A stretch of DNA of 64,000 nucleotides from Angomonas deanei (lineage: Eukaryota > Euglenozoa > Kinetoplastea > Trypanosomatida > Trypanosomatidae): NCBI GenBank assembly GCA_903995115.1, contig LR877155.1, positions 64,501-128,500 on the forward strand, in the 5' to 3' direction. Shown in pieces: positions 55,683-64,000 of this stretch; positions within the stretch are counted from its first letter, which is position 1, and each line of letters opens with the position of its first letter. The notes under the pieces were generated by a model, which had not been told where the DNA came from, made no database searches, and saw nothing but the letters and a program-made list of their open reading frames with translations. Both the position numbers and the translations under genes were made by a program.

Positions 55683-58382
55683 TTATCGCTTCGTGTGACT
55701 CTCGTCGTTCATTTTTCCCTTCACGCGAGGGGTTGGCCAGTACGTTTCTCGCTCGCCGTAGTGTTTCCACAGACCCACTGGCATGGAGCGGTAGTTAATC
55801 TTCCCGGTCGCGTTGTAATGCATCTGCTCCCGGGATCGGAGCGTCTTGGTCGTACGCGACTCGGTCATGAACTTGGCGGTGGTTACCTCACTTTCAAATT
55901 TTTCAAACGAGTCGGTGATGCTACCGGCGTACTTGAGGTAAGACTGCACATCCTTCTTGCTCATGTTTCGCTTCATAATGTTGTCTTCTTTTCTGGCATT
56001 CACCTTCTGTCGGATCTGCTTCAAAGCCAACCACGGCGCCTCGGGGTTCTCCTTGATGAGCATCTCACCCAGTTGTGTCATTTTCCACTCGGCGTGTCGC
56101 TTATCGAGCTCGGTGTTGACGGTGGTCAGAGCTGGGCCTGCTTTTTTACCGCCTTGGTACGGGTACAGTCGACCGTCCGCATCTTGCGCAACGAAAGCCG
56201 CGTTCGCCTTCTTTCCGCGGAGATGAGTTTTGCTCTTCTTGGACTGGGCCCCAAACTGTTTTAGTGTATCCACAAAACCAGAGACTGCCCCACCGCTCGT
56301 ACCGTCCTTTGCTGCCTCCGCGCGGCGCACCGTCTCTCCGTCCACCCCCATCACCCTCGATGAGGTGTAGCCTGCCGGGGGGGCGGGCGGTGCCTCCTCC
56401 TCACTGTGCACCTCTTGGGGAGCGGTGGTCGTCAGGGTGAGCTCCTCGTCCTCGGGCCGCTCCAGGCCGGTGTTCAGCTTGTACTGGAAGTCACCGTAGG
56501 AGGAGACTTGACGGGGGAGAGGGTGGATCGCCCTCCACTGACGATAGGCCTTCAGACGGCACTGAGAGGGGCTCTCGTCGGGGTGGGCGCGGCGGTACTG
56601 CTGCAGGAAGGCGGAAAAACTGGTGTCTTCCTTCTCGTAAAGAGGTAGACGGTACGACACTGGTTTCGGTGGCGCTCCCTCTACGTCATTGCCACCCTCC
56701 TCCTTCTCTTCCTCCGTCTTGGTGGCCTCCGCCAGTAAAGGCTGTCGCGCCTCCAGGAAGAGGCGTCTCGCCTCCTCTCTCTCCAGCTGACGGACCGCCT
56801 CTAGCCGTGCGGCTTCCTTCTGTAATGCATCCTTATTCAGCACATCCTGCTTTTGTTGGAGCAGCTGCCGGAGCTTATCGGCTGGTATCATCCCCGAGGT
56901 CTCCATGATGAGCCCACGTAGCAGGTCCATGTTGTCCCCGGTGTGGGCAGAAGTGGGAATGATAAAAGGAAACACTTTACGGTACTTTTTACGATTCCGT
57001 GTAATGAGAGAGTAGATACTCCGCATCACGGAGCACAGCCGAGTGTGAGAGACGCTGTCGCACTTGGTGAGGACAATGTAAAAGACGCCTTGCACGTTTT
57101 CTAGCCACTTGAAGTACCGCATGTCTGTCGGTGTGAGGCCGCGCTCACAGTCGATGCAGAAGAGAACCGTGTTGACGGATCGTCGCACTCCAAAATACGC
57201 ATCGGTTAGCTCGATCGCCGCGTCCCTCCACTTATCGCTCATCCCCTCAATACCGAACCCAGGGACATCCACAAACGTCAGTTGAAGTCCTTTCCCTGGC
57301 AACTTCACCAAATTGTGTCTTTCCTTTTCATGAAATTGCTGCAGCGCTTCTGGTGAGACGGATTGATAAAAGTTAATCGCCCGCGTGGTATTCGGCGTGC
57401 TGCTTGTCTTGGCCAGGTTGGGCTGTCCCAGCAGGGCGTTCAGCAGACTGGACTTTCCCGCGCACGCCCTCCCCACAAAGACAATCTCCTGGTACAGCTC
57501 GTTAATCTCAAAAAAGTAGTTGTGGTCCCTAAATATGTTGTCCTCTCGTTTTCTGCTGCGGTACTTGGACCACTTCTCCTGCCTTGTCCGTCCCTCCCCC
57601 ACCTCAATCATTGTCGGCTGTGTGGGGCTGTCCTCGACGGTGTCGGTCCGCCGGGTGCCGGCCCGGTTGACGAGAGAATAGGTCTGCCCCAGCATCATCT
57701 CCTCTCCCAGCTGCTGCGCCTCCCCCGTCACCTCGCCGAAGCTGAGCGGTGGCGGCGGCACCAGCTTCCCACGATAGCGGTAGTGCAAGGGATTGGGGTG
57801 TGTAATCTCGTACAGCACTTGACGTCGCTTCTTTATTTGGGTCTCCCGCTCCTCGCGAAAGGCGTCTGTCACCATGTCAATCACGTCCTTCCCCACACCC
57901 CTTGCCGCGGGGTGCTGATGCACGTCCTGCTCCGGTGTCCGGTCCGCTCCTGGGGCTTCCCCCTTTCCTGTAAACGCCCGCAGCTCCTCCACGCCCTTCG
58001 CCGCGGTCGAGCCCAGCAGGGTGGCTGGGAGATCCATCACAATATCCTCCTCCTCGTACGTGACGGTGCTGCCGTCGGGGCTGACCGAGACGAGGGTGTC
58101 CACCTCTGTCGGGTCCGCGTATGGGAGAGGAGCGGCCGCCCGTGTGGGGGCGAGCTTTCTCAAAGGCGCCGGCTCCTCCAACCACGGCAGTTGACTAGCG
58201 GGTGTCTTGTTGGGGTTGACCGCCGCGCTAGTTGGTTTTGCCGCCTGCCGGAGAGATCTGCCCGTCATGATCTTCTGATGATCCGACTGCTGCTGGTGAA
58301 AGAGCGGCTTCCCTCGCGCAGGGAGTCGCCCCAAGGAAGCGAACGTCTGGTTCTCTCTCCCAATGACACAACGGGCAAACAT
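55683..58382 (-). CDS. EngB/YihA-like GTPase, predicted mitoribosome assembly
   Basis: From the ATG at 58382 (MFARCVIGRENQTF) the protein has 899 residues. An earlier ATG at 58460 exists, but an acceptor-like tract and AG (58417) lie between, and only the later start gives a mitochondrial-type presequence. The GTPase core (about 295-510) matches EngB/YihA: G1 GRACAGKSS (304-312), STPNTTRAINF (G2 region), DVPGFGIEGMSDKW (G3), and TKCD (G4). Bacterial EngB drives late large-subunit assembly. The long extensions on both sides (300 N-terminal and about 390 C-terminal, charged and coiled) are typical of trypanosomatid mitoribosome factors. Confidence 0.85.
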   Translation of the reverse strand: MFARCVIGRENQTFASLGRLPARGKPLFHQQQSDHQKIMTGRSLRQAAKPTSAAVNPNKTPASQLPWLEEPAPLRKLAPTRAAAPLPYADPTEVDTLVSVSPDGSTVTYEEEDIVMDLPATLLGSTAAKGVEELRAFTGKGEAPGADRTPEQDVHQHPAARGVGKDVIDMVTDAFREERETQIKKRRQVLYEITHPNPLHYRYRGKLVPPPPLSFGEVTGEAQQLGEEMMLGQTYSLVNRAGTRRTDTVEDSPTQPTMIEVGEGRTRQEKWSKYRSRKREDNIFRDHNYFFEINELYQEIVFVGRACAGKSSLLNALLGQPNLAKTSSTPNTTRAINFYQSVSPEALQQFHEKERHNLVKLPGKGLQLTFVDVPGFGIEGMSDKWRDAAIELTDAYFGVRRSVNTVLFCIDCERGLTPTDMRYFKWLENVQGVFYIVLTKCDSVSHTRLCSVMRSIYSLITRNRKKYRKVFPFIIPTSAHTGDNMDLLRGLIMETSGMIPADKLRQLLQQKQDVLNKDALQKEAARLEAVRQLEREEARRLFLEARQPLLAEATKTEEEKEEGGNDVEGAPPKPVSYRLPLYEKEDTSFSAFLQQYRRAHPDESPSQCRLKAYRQWRAIHPLPRQVSSYGDFQYKLNTGLERPEDEELTLTTTAPQEVHSEEEAPPAPPAGYTSSRVMGVDGETVRRAEAAKDGTSGGAVSGFVDTLKQFGAQSKKSKTHLRGKKANAAFVAQDADGRLYPYQGGKKAGPALTTVNTELDKRHAEWKMTQLGEMLIKENPEAPWLALKQIRQKVNARKEDNIMKRNMSKKDVQSYLKYAGSITDSFEKFESEVTTAKFMTESRTTKTLRSREQMHYNATGKINYRSMPVGLWKHYGERETYWPTPRVKGKMNDESHTKR

Positions 58383-59047
58383 GATGGTGCAATGGTCGCT
58401 TAAAGATGATTCTGTTCTTTTGAAAGAAAAGCGCAATGGTAAAAGAAATGTGAAGTTCATTTGGTGTCAAAAAAAAACACCAACGCAAAACAAAAATGAG
58501 GAACGGTACTCGCGCAACGACGGGGAAAGATTATTTAAAAGTAGAGAAAAAAAAAACTATCTTCTAACTATAAAGTGTGTCTGTTTGTTTCATTTATTGT
58601 ATTTCTTCAAGATAAATGAAAAGGGAATTCTTTTTTATTATCGATATTGATGACGTAGCATTCTAATGCTTCGTTCCCTTTCAACCACAAAACACTGCAC
58701 GTGTCATTTCTACTCAGCACACACTGTCGTATAACAATTTCAAAAAAGTGGGAAAAAATGAGTTCTTATTTTTTTTTTCTTTTAAATGGGTTTTTATTTT
58801 TATTTTTGTTGGTATATTTTTTTTTTTTTTTTTTTGCATTTAAAACAAAAAACAAATTAGTGGGTTTCTGATTCTCTTTCTCAAAAAAAAAACTTACAGG
58901 TGAAAAAAAAAACAGGGGGCTTGTCGCTATTTCTATTGTCATGTATGTAACTCTGACTTGTGATTAGGGATCATACAGCGTTGAGAATTCGAATGAGAAA
59001 CGAAAAAAAACAACAATGGAACCATTTACGGCAAGAAACGGGTCTTC
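58383..59047. other. Intergenic spacer
   Basis: About 665 bp of AT-rich sequence with a T16 run on the plus strand near 58820-58835 and A runs near 58885 and 58904. I see no gene in it. Confidence 0.55.
58417..58450 (-). promoter_or_regulatory. Possible spliced-leader acceptor, EngB-like gene
   Basis: The minus-strand sequence CTTTTACCATTGCGCTTTTC leads into AG at 58417-58418, with another AG at 58412. It lies between the two candidate starts and supports the second, at 58382. A T10 tract further upstream (about 58468-58477) is the alternative. Confidence 0.4.
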
Positions 59048-60403
59048 TTAAAAATCGTCCTCCTCGCGTTTCTTGGCACGTACATAGTGCAGCACTCCTT
59101 GTAGGTCCGCCTTCAGCGCGGTGAGGTCTTGCTGCTCCTTCTCTAACTTCTCGCGGAACTCCTTCGCCTCGGTGCCCTCGTCCACGACACCCTTGAGTGC
59201 CACGTCCTGCTCCTCCTGTTTGAGCGACGCCTGCTTCTTGGTGTCGTCTAGCTGCTTCTTGAGCACCTTGCACTGCTCCATCAGCTCCGCCAGTTCGTCG
59301 TTCATCTTGTCCACCTGCTGCGTCGTGCGGGCCTCGGCGTCGTCGATGCGACGCTGGCGGCTGACCGCTAGCTTCTCGGAGCCGACGGGGGCGCGGTTCT
59401 GGCGGCGGGTGGTGCCACGCTTGTAGTGGTACGCCTGCTCGCTCTCCACCTGCTTCAGCCGCTGCCGTGCCTCCTTGAGGTTTGCCATCTCCTCATCGTA
59501 GCTCTCCTTCAGGCTGGCCTTGGTGCGCTCGCGGTTGTCGGTGTGCTCGTTGATCTTCTCCTCCTGCTGGGCGTAGAGCTCCTCCGCCTTGGCGTTGGAC
59601 TCCTGAATCTTCTTACGGGCCGCCTCCACGCGCTGCTTCTGGTTGGTAATGTCTACCTCCTCACACTCCTCCTTGGACACCTCCTCCCAGAGGGCGTGGA
59701 GGGAGGACTGCTGGGCCTCGTCCTCGAGCAGGGCTACCTCCTTCGCTACCTCGGGGTCGTACTTGGCCTCGCCGACGGTGGCGAGCTGGTTGCGCAGCCT
59801 CGCCTCATCGGACTGCACCACCTCCAGCTCCCTCTTGAGGGAGGTCACCTCGCTGTAGAGCTGCAGCCGCTGGTCTAGTGTCGCCTCCTCCTTCTCCACC
59901 TCCGCTAGCTGCCGCTGGAGAGACTCTAACTCGGACTCCCCTTGGCTGGCAGCGGCGGCGCTCCGAGGGGCCTCCGCTACCTCCTCGCGGGGGGACCGCT
60001 CCCGCACACTGGTCGTGCGAGAGCCAGCGGAGCTAGCACCAGGGGGGAGCTTTTTGACTACACGGGTGGCGGAGGACGCCTTGGGCTGGCTGCTCTCCTT
60101 GGGGGTCTCCTCCTGCGCGACGGCGCGCACCTGGGCCTCTTCCTCCTTGGGCGTATCGCCAATTTCGTGATAGGGATCTTCCTGAGGTTCTGCAGCGGGT
60201 GCTTCCTCTTCCTTAGGAGTATCCCCGATCTCATGATAAGGGTCCTCCTGGGGTTCGGCGGCGGGCGCTTCTTCCTCCTTGGGGGTGTCCCCAATCTCGT
60301 GGTAAGGGTCGTCCTGGGGCTGGGCCTCCTCCTCCTTAGGGGTATCCCCGATCTCGTGATAGGGGTCCTCCTGGGGGTACGAATTCTTTTCAGAGTCAGA
60401 CAT
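59048..60403 (-). CDS. Coiled-coil protein with four PYHEIGDTPKEEE repeats
   Basis: The 451-residue protein has two parts. Residues 11-100 carry four copies of DPYHEIGDTPKEEE, spaced by 4-8 acidic/Pro/Ala residues. The copies are identical at protein level but vary at third codon positions. Residues about 150-450 form a long coiled coil (LESLQRQLAEVEKEEATLDQ; QVESEQAYHYKRGTTRRQNR), ending KKREEDDF. No catalytic or membrane signal is seen. The repeats may be a short linear docking motif presented in several copies on a rod. Cytoskeletal or flagellar localisation is possible. The start ATG at 60403 is first in frame. Confidence 0.85.
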   Translation of the reverse strand: MSDSEKNSYPQEDPYHEIGDTPKEEEAQPQDDPYHEIGDTPKEEEAPAAEPQEDPYHEIGDTPKEEEAPAAEPQEDPYHEIGDTPKEEEAQVRAVAQEETPKESSQPKASSATRVVKKLPPGASSAGSRTTSVRERSPREEVAEAPRSAAAASQGESELESLQRQLAEVEKEEATLDQRLQLYSEVTSLKRELEVVQSDEARLRNQLATVGEAKYDPEVAKEVALLEDEAQQSSLHALWEEVSKEECEEVDITNQKQRVEAARKKIQESNAKAEELYAQQEEKINEHTDNRERTKASLKESYDEEMANLKEARQRLKQVESEQAYHYKRGTTRRQNRAPVGSEKLAVSRQRRIDDAEARTTQQVDKMNDELAELMEQCKVLKKQLDDTKKQASLKQEEQDVALKGVVDEGTEAKEFREKLEKEQQDLTALKADLQGVLHYVRAKKREEDDF

Positions 60404-61170
60404 TATGGGAACTCTTTTATTATATTTTTTTGTTTTACTTTGGAAAAGTACAGTGAGTTATGGTAAAATATGCTGGTGTGTATATATATAGCAATGAATA
60501 TATATATACTTCTACTAAATGACTTGGGAAAAAGAGAAGGAGAGAAGGAAAAGAGATAGTGGAGCAAGTTTAGCACGCTAAGGCAAAACAGAATACAAGA
60601 AATCAGCATTAAAACGTTTTTTTTTTTTTTTTCAAAAGTCATACAGACAAAAATAAAAAAGAGGTCAACAGCCATCTCGAAAATGAGACTTTTTTTTTCT
60701 GTATTTTTATTTTTTCATTTTTTCAACATTTTTACTTTTTTTTTGTAATTTTTTAAGGGTGTATAAACCGAAGTACATCGAAAAGAAGTTTGAAAGAAGA
60801 TTTACAACAAAACTTGTAAAAGAAACTACACAGAAATAAGCAAGAAAAAAAAAAAAAGCAATTGCTAACAGTATGAATCTTCGATTTCAAAAACTGTGAT
60901 ATAATAGAAACAACATTTGTAATATTGAATCTTTCTTTTCTTTTTTTCAGATATATAATTTCTCAGTTCTTTTTTTGTTTTTTCAGAAATATTTTTGTCC
61001 TAGCTCGTATGATGTGTTTTTTTATAAAAAGAAAACACACGGAGAAAAAAAAAAAAAAAGCATTTGGTATAAAGGCATAACATGATACATTCATACAGGA
61101 TTAAAGGGAAAAAAATCGTTTTAGGGGTGTTTTTTTTTTTTTTTATCTATATAAAGATATATAGTTTGTG

Positions 61171-61237
61171 TGTCGCGGCGAAGGCTGTGCCCACCGGTCC
61201 AAGTGTGTTGAGTGACTCATCTTTTGGTGCCGCGACG
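61171..61237. ncRNA. Candidate structured RNA island 1
   Basis: A GC-rich patch of about 70 bp in AT-rich flanks is closed by a perfect 8-bp inverted repeat, GTCGCGGC (61172-61179) and GCCGCGAC (61229-61236), with a 49-nt interior that contains further short pairing (GGC/GCC near 61183-61191). On the minus strand the stem is directly followed by ACACAAAC. This is reminiscent of single-hairpin H/ACA guide RNAs, which in trypanosomatids carry AGA rather than ACA. The class is not certain and no tRNA boxes are seen. Confidence 0.3.
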
Positions 61238-61498
61238 GGAAAAAAAGGGGAAAAAAAAAAAGTATCGAATTGGAATGAAAAAAAAAAAAAAAGGTTATAA
61301 AAGTAAGATTTTTTTTTTATATTTTGTTTGTTTGGTGTTCCTTCATTCTGTTTTTATGGTCAGAAAGCTCAGTTTCTTGTCTACACCATTTTTTTCGGGT
61401 ATTTTTTTTTTTTTTAGTTTTGTTTTGTTTTTATTTTATTTTTTTAACTGTTTAAACTTTTTTTTTTTTTACAAAACACCCATTGGCGACGCTACACA

Positions 61499-61539
61499 CG
61501 GTTTCTATCCCTAAAACAGATCGGATTATGGATAGACCG
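61499..61539. ncRNA. Candidate structured RNA island 2
   Basis: A second GC-richer patch (about 61485-61575) contains a stem of CGGT plus CTATCC (61499-61502, 61505-61510) pairing with GGATAG plus ACCG (61530-61539), with a two-base bulge and a 19-nt loop. The class is unknown and it may be chance. It is listed because it and island 1 are the only such patches in the spacer. Confidence 0.25.
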
Positions 61540-62045
61540 CGGTAATTCTTATTTTCTGACGGTGTCGGAATTTAAAAAAAAAAAAAAGTTGAAACCAACA
61601 AAGAAGCGAAATGGACACACTCAAAAAAAAAAAAAAAGGAGGGAAAGATGTAAAACTCATACACGCAAAAAAAAAAAAAAAAAAAATCGTGGTAATATTT
61701 CGTTTGAAGTATTGGTAAAAGAAAACATCGAGGTGGAGCGCTTTGAAATATTGTGATCGATTTTTTTTTTTTTTTCGTTTCTCTATACAGAGGTAGAAAA
61801 TAAAACGGAAAAACAGTATCGTAAGAGACTCGTGGATAACCGTTTTTCTTTATGTTCTACTGTTTTTTGTTGGTGTTGTTGTTTTCATCCGGAGGAAACA
61901 AGATTTAAAAAAAAAAGATCAGAACGATATTATGATGTCACGCGTTCATCATTTAGAAAGGGGGATTTAAAAAAAAAAAAAAAAATCGTCATCTTTATCA
62001 GTTCACTCGCATATTTCTTTTCTTTTTTTATCCATCACGTCCCCC

Positions 62046-62999
62046 TTAATAGAGGAGAATGTTGGAATAAGGGTTGTACCGGTAGGACCCCGTCCGTTGG
62101 CAGACAATCTTCCCCTCCTGCTGGGTGTAGGACCCCATGGAGCAGTTCTCATCGCGGCTGGTGAGGGAGGTGTTACTGACGACGTCGCTGGGCTGGGCTG
62201 GGATGAGGAGCTGGCCGCCGTGGTACCCGTTGACGGGGAGGGACGGGATGCTGCTGGGGTTGGAGGGCAGGCTGCCCATAATACCGGCGAAGGCGCTCTC
62301 CTCGTGGTCGGCGTCCATGGCCAGCCTGGGGTACCGCTGCGTGATCTCCTTGCAGAGGTGAAGGAACTTGCACTCCTCGGCGTAGCGGCAGCGGTCCATG
62401 GCGTGCAGACGGCAGACGGTGAGGCCGCTCCCATCGAGGGTCACCTTCCCCTGGTGCAAGGGCAGCCCCGTGGCGTGGAGGGGGTCCTGCTCCTGCAGCA
62501 GCTGGCGGACGGCGAGGGTATAACTCAGGGAGGTGAGAGGGACGTAGGAGGCCTCCCCCGTCTCCCCGTGCGGCAGGTACAGCAGCACATCCTTGAGGCG
62601 GCGGACCGGGGCGTACCCTGTCTGGGGGGTGTGGTCGAGCAGGCCCATCCGGTCCTTGTCCCCGTGCTGGACGCAGCAGCAGGGGAGGTACTCCACCCGA
62701 CTGCGGAGGGCGGCAATCATCTCCTGCTGGGCGTGCACCTGGTAGCACTGCGCCCCTTGCCGGCAGCGACCCTGCAGGTACAGCTGACAGAGGGAGGGGA
62801 GGGTGCTGCGCTGCTGGGCGCGGGTCTCCAGGACGTGGGTGAGGGGGACGAGCAGCTTGCAGGTGGCGGGGTCAATCACGGTGATGCAGAGCTCCCCATC
62901 CTGGTTCAGGTTCATGTGACGGCCGTGGCGGTGCTGGCGACGCTGGGGACGGTTGGGGGGGTTCACCTCGGACTGGTAACTGCCGTAGGAGTGAGACAT
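62046..62999 (-). CDS. CCCH zinc-finger protein with two fingers
   Basis: The 317-residue protein has two canonical C-x7-C-x5-C-x3-H fingers: CQLYLQGRCRQGAQCYQVH (about 74-92) and CRLHAMDRCRYAEECKFLH (about 208-226), over 100 residues apart. A strand-rich first region (GELCITVIDPATCKLLVPLT) precedes the first finger. A segment YLPCCCVQHGDKDRMG lies between. The C-terminal 80 residues are Ser/Asn/Gln/Pro-rich and disordered. Trypanosomatid CCCH proteins mostly bind mRNA and regulate its stability or translation. The wide spacing between fingers suggests two separate contacts. It is distinct from the other CCCH gene at 48.2-49.8 kb. Confidence 0.85.
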   Translation of the reverse strand: MSHSYGSYQSEVNPPNRPQRRQHRHGRHMNLNQDGELCITVIDPATCKLLVPLTHVLETRAQQRSTLPSLCQLYLQGRCRQGAQCYQVHAQQEMIAALRSRVEYLPCCCVQHGDKDRMGLLDHTPQTGYAPVRRLKDVLLYLPHGETGEASYVPLTSLSYTLAVRQLLQEQDPLHATGLPLHQGKVTLDGSGLTVCRLHAMDRCRYAEECKFLHLCKEITQRYPRLAMDADHEESAFAGIMGSLPSNPSSIPSLPVNGYHGGQLLIPAQPSDVVSNTSLTSRDENCSMGSYTQQEGKIVCQRTGSYRYNPYSNILLY

Positions 63000-64000
63000 T
63001 GGTAGTAGGTATAGTAAGGAAAAGAAAAGAGGAACGGAAGCGTGAAGACTAAATAGAGAGAAAGAACGAGAGATCGTGTGTCAGGAGAGGCACTTTCTAC
63101 GAGTGATATAAAAACAGCAGAGTGAAAAAAAAAAAAAATAGTAATAATAATAATGAAATTAATCGTAAATACATCTTCAAAAAAAAGGAGTTGTGCTCCC
63201 ATCGTGTTAATTATAATCTCTTTTCGTTTTCGTTTTCTTTCCTTTTTCGCTCTTCCTCTCTGGTATATTATTACTATATTTCTCTTTTTTTTTTTTTGTT
63301 CTGCTTTTATTTATTTCGTTTTCTGTTATATTTTTATTTTTTTTTACTGTATAGAGTGTACCAAGTACATAAAAGGAGGTAAATGGACAACACCAAAAAA
63401 AAAAAAAAAGAGAGGAAAGAGCCTAATACGTGCTTAGAAGGAATATAGGAATTTTTTTTTCTTATTTTATTTTTTTTTTTTGATTATCGTTTGTTAAAAC
63501 GACCACGGAAAACTGAAATATGCTTTCGGTTGTGAGAGTATATAATTATCATTTTTCTTTTTTAATTATTTTCAACATTTTAACCTCGTTCGGTTGCTTT
63601 ATTCGACGGTGAACCACTTATAAAAATTAAAAAAAAAAACCGAATTATTCTATTAACAACGAAAAAAAAAAAAAAGAAAAAAAACCGTTTTATTATAAGT
63701 AATGAAAACAATGAAAATAATAAAAAAAGGTACCTTATATATTTCAACCATAAAAAAACTTACAAAAAAAAATTAAAATGTGTCAACGAAAATTATACCC
63801 ACCTGAAAAAAAAAAAAAACGAGTACACACAGGTCCAACAACAAAAAAAAAAAAAAAAAATTAAAGTTAACAATATAAAAAAAGAAAAAAATTACCCTAG
63901 AGCGTACTCTTAGGACCGTACAGCAAAACTTTTTTTTTTTTGATCATCTCTACCAATAAAAACATAACAATAATGATGAAAAAAAAAAAATTAATTATAT
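63000..64000. other. AT-rich region to right edge
   Basis: About 1 kb of AT-rich sequence follows the CCCH gene start, with A runs (63125-63138, 63843-63859) and T runs (63286-63297, 63470-63481). It holds the leader of the CCCH gene and upstream untranscribed or untranslated sequence. No gene is visible on either strand up to the edge. Confidence 0.6.

Larger units (their letters stand above)
60404..62045. other. Long AT-rich intergenic region
   Basis: This is the longest spacer in the window (about 1.64 kb). It is dominated by A and T homopolymers (runs of 10-18) with no coding potential on either strand. Two short GC-richer islands stand out at about 61170-61240 and 61485-61575 and are annotated separately. 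The length and composition would suit an untranslated region plus an extra non-coding transcript, but no promoter can be identified. Confidence 0.6.

Noticed and set aside
57363-58403. Plus-strand frame of about 350 codons opposite the EngB-like gene
   Set aside because: It is a shadow of a GTPase gene with clear motifs on the minus strand.
60404-62045. tRNA genes in the long spacer
   Set aside because: No A-box or B-box pair and no cloverleaf could be recognised by eye, although the two GC-rich islands were examined.
62097-63005. Plus-strand frame of about 300 codons opposite the CCCH gene
   Set aside because: The minus frame has two canonical zinc fingers; the plus frame has no recognisable domain.
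60404-64000. Poly-A and poly-T runs as retroposon tails
   Set aside because: No target-site duplications, reverse transcriptase or element body was seen. The runs occur in almost every spacer and match trans-splicing tracts.

Overview
The window comes from a kinetoplastid, almost certainly a trypanosomatid. All of the roughly 31 protein genes lie on the minus strand, head to tail, with no introns. They are separated by short AT-rich spacers. Just upstream of many starts (on the minus strand) lies a long pyrimidine tract followed by an AG, the signature of spliced-leader trans-splicing from one polycistronic unit. Several products are typical of the group: an FHA-parvulin protein like TbPar42, an Arc1/AIMP1-type tRNA-binding protein, and CCCH RNA-binding proteins. 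The genus cannot be fixed from the sequence. Coding regions are moderately GC-rich and spacers are full of A/T homopolymers, which fits less GC-rich lineages better than Leishmania.

Layout, read right to left in the direction of transcription. The right end (62.0-63.0 kb) carries a CCCH zinc-finger gene. Next comes an unusually long non-coding spacer (60.4-62.0 kb) holding two small GC-richer islands with stem-forming inverted repeats. The region 43-60 kb holds a coiled-coil protein with PYHEIGDTPKEEE repeats, a mitochondrial EngB-like GTPase, a YbaB-like protein, low-complexity proteins, a small unknown gene, prefoldin subunit 5, a second CCCH protein, a mitochondrial SAP-like protein and a large unknown gene that appears frame-broken. 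The region 31-43 kb holds two adjacent proteins sharing an SPxWSxED motif, proteasome ATPase RPT5, a Rad6-like E2, NAT9, a PWWP-TrmO fusion, RER1 and RPT1. The region 9-31 kb holds a kinesin split by a 29-bp tandem duplication, a PPR-like protein, the FHA-parvulin protein, a TBC Rab-GAP, a RecA-fold-like protein, an IWS1/Spn1 factor, a GSK3-like kinase, an EHD-like mitochondrial GTPase, the Arc1-like protein, the NatC catalytic subunit NAA30 and a large coiled-coil protein. Then come two tandem ribosomal protein uS19 (RPS15) copies, one with a +1 G frameshift. Last is a giant protein with more than 41 near-identical 52-residue repeats that runs off the left edge.

No transposon, retroelement, CRISPR array or convincing tRNA was seen. 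Genes of one polycistronic unit in these organisms are not expected to share a pathway. Still, the window is rich in protein turnover (RPT1, RPT5, E2), N-acetylation (NAA30, NAT9) and predicted mitochondrial functions. Three host genes carry reading-frame breaks (one uS19 copy, the kinesin, the 43-46 kb gene). Each could be real or an assembly error, and raw reads would settle it.
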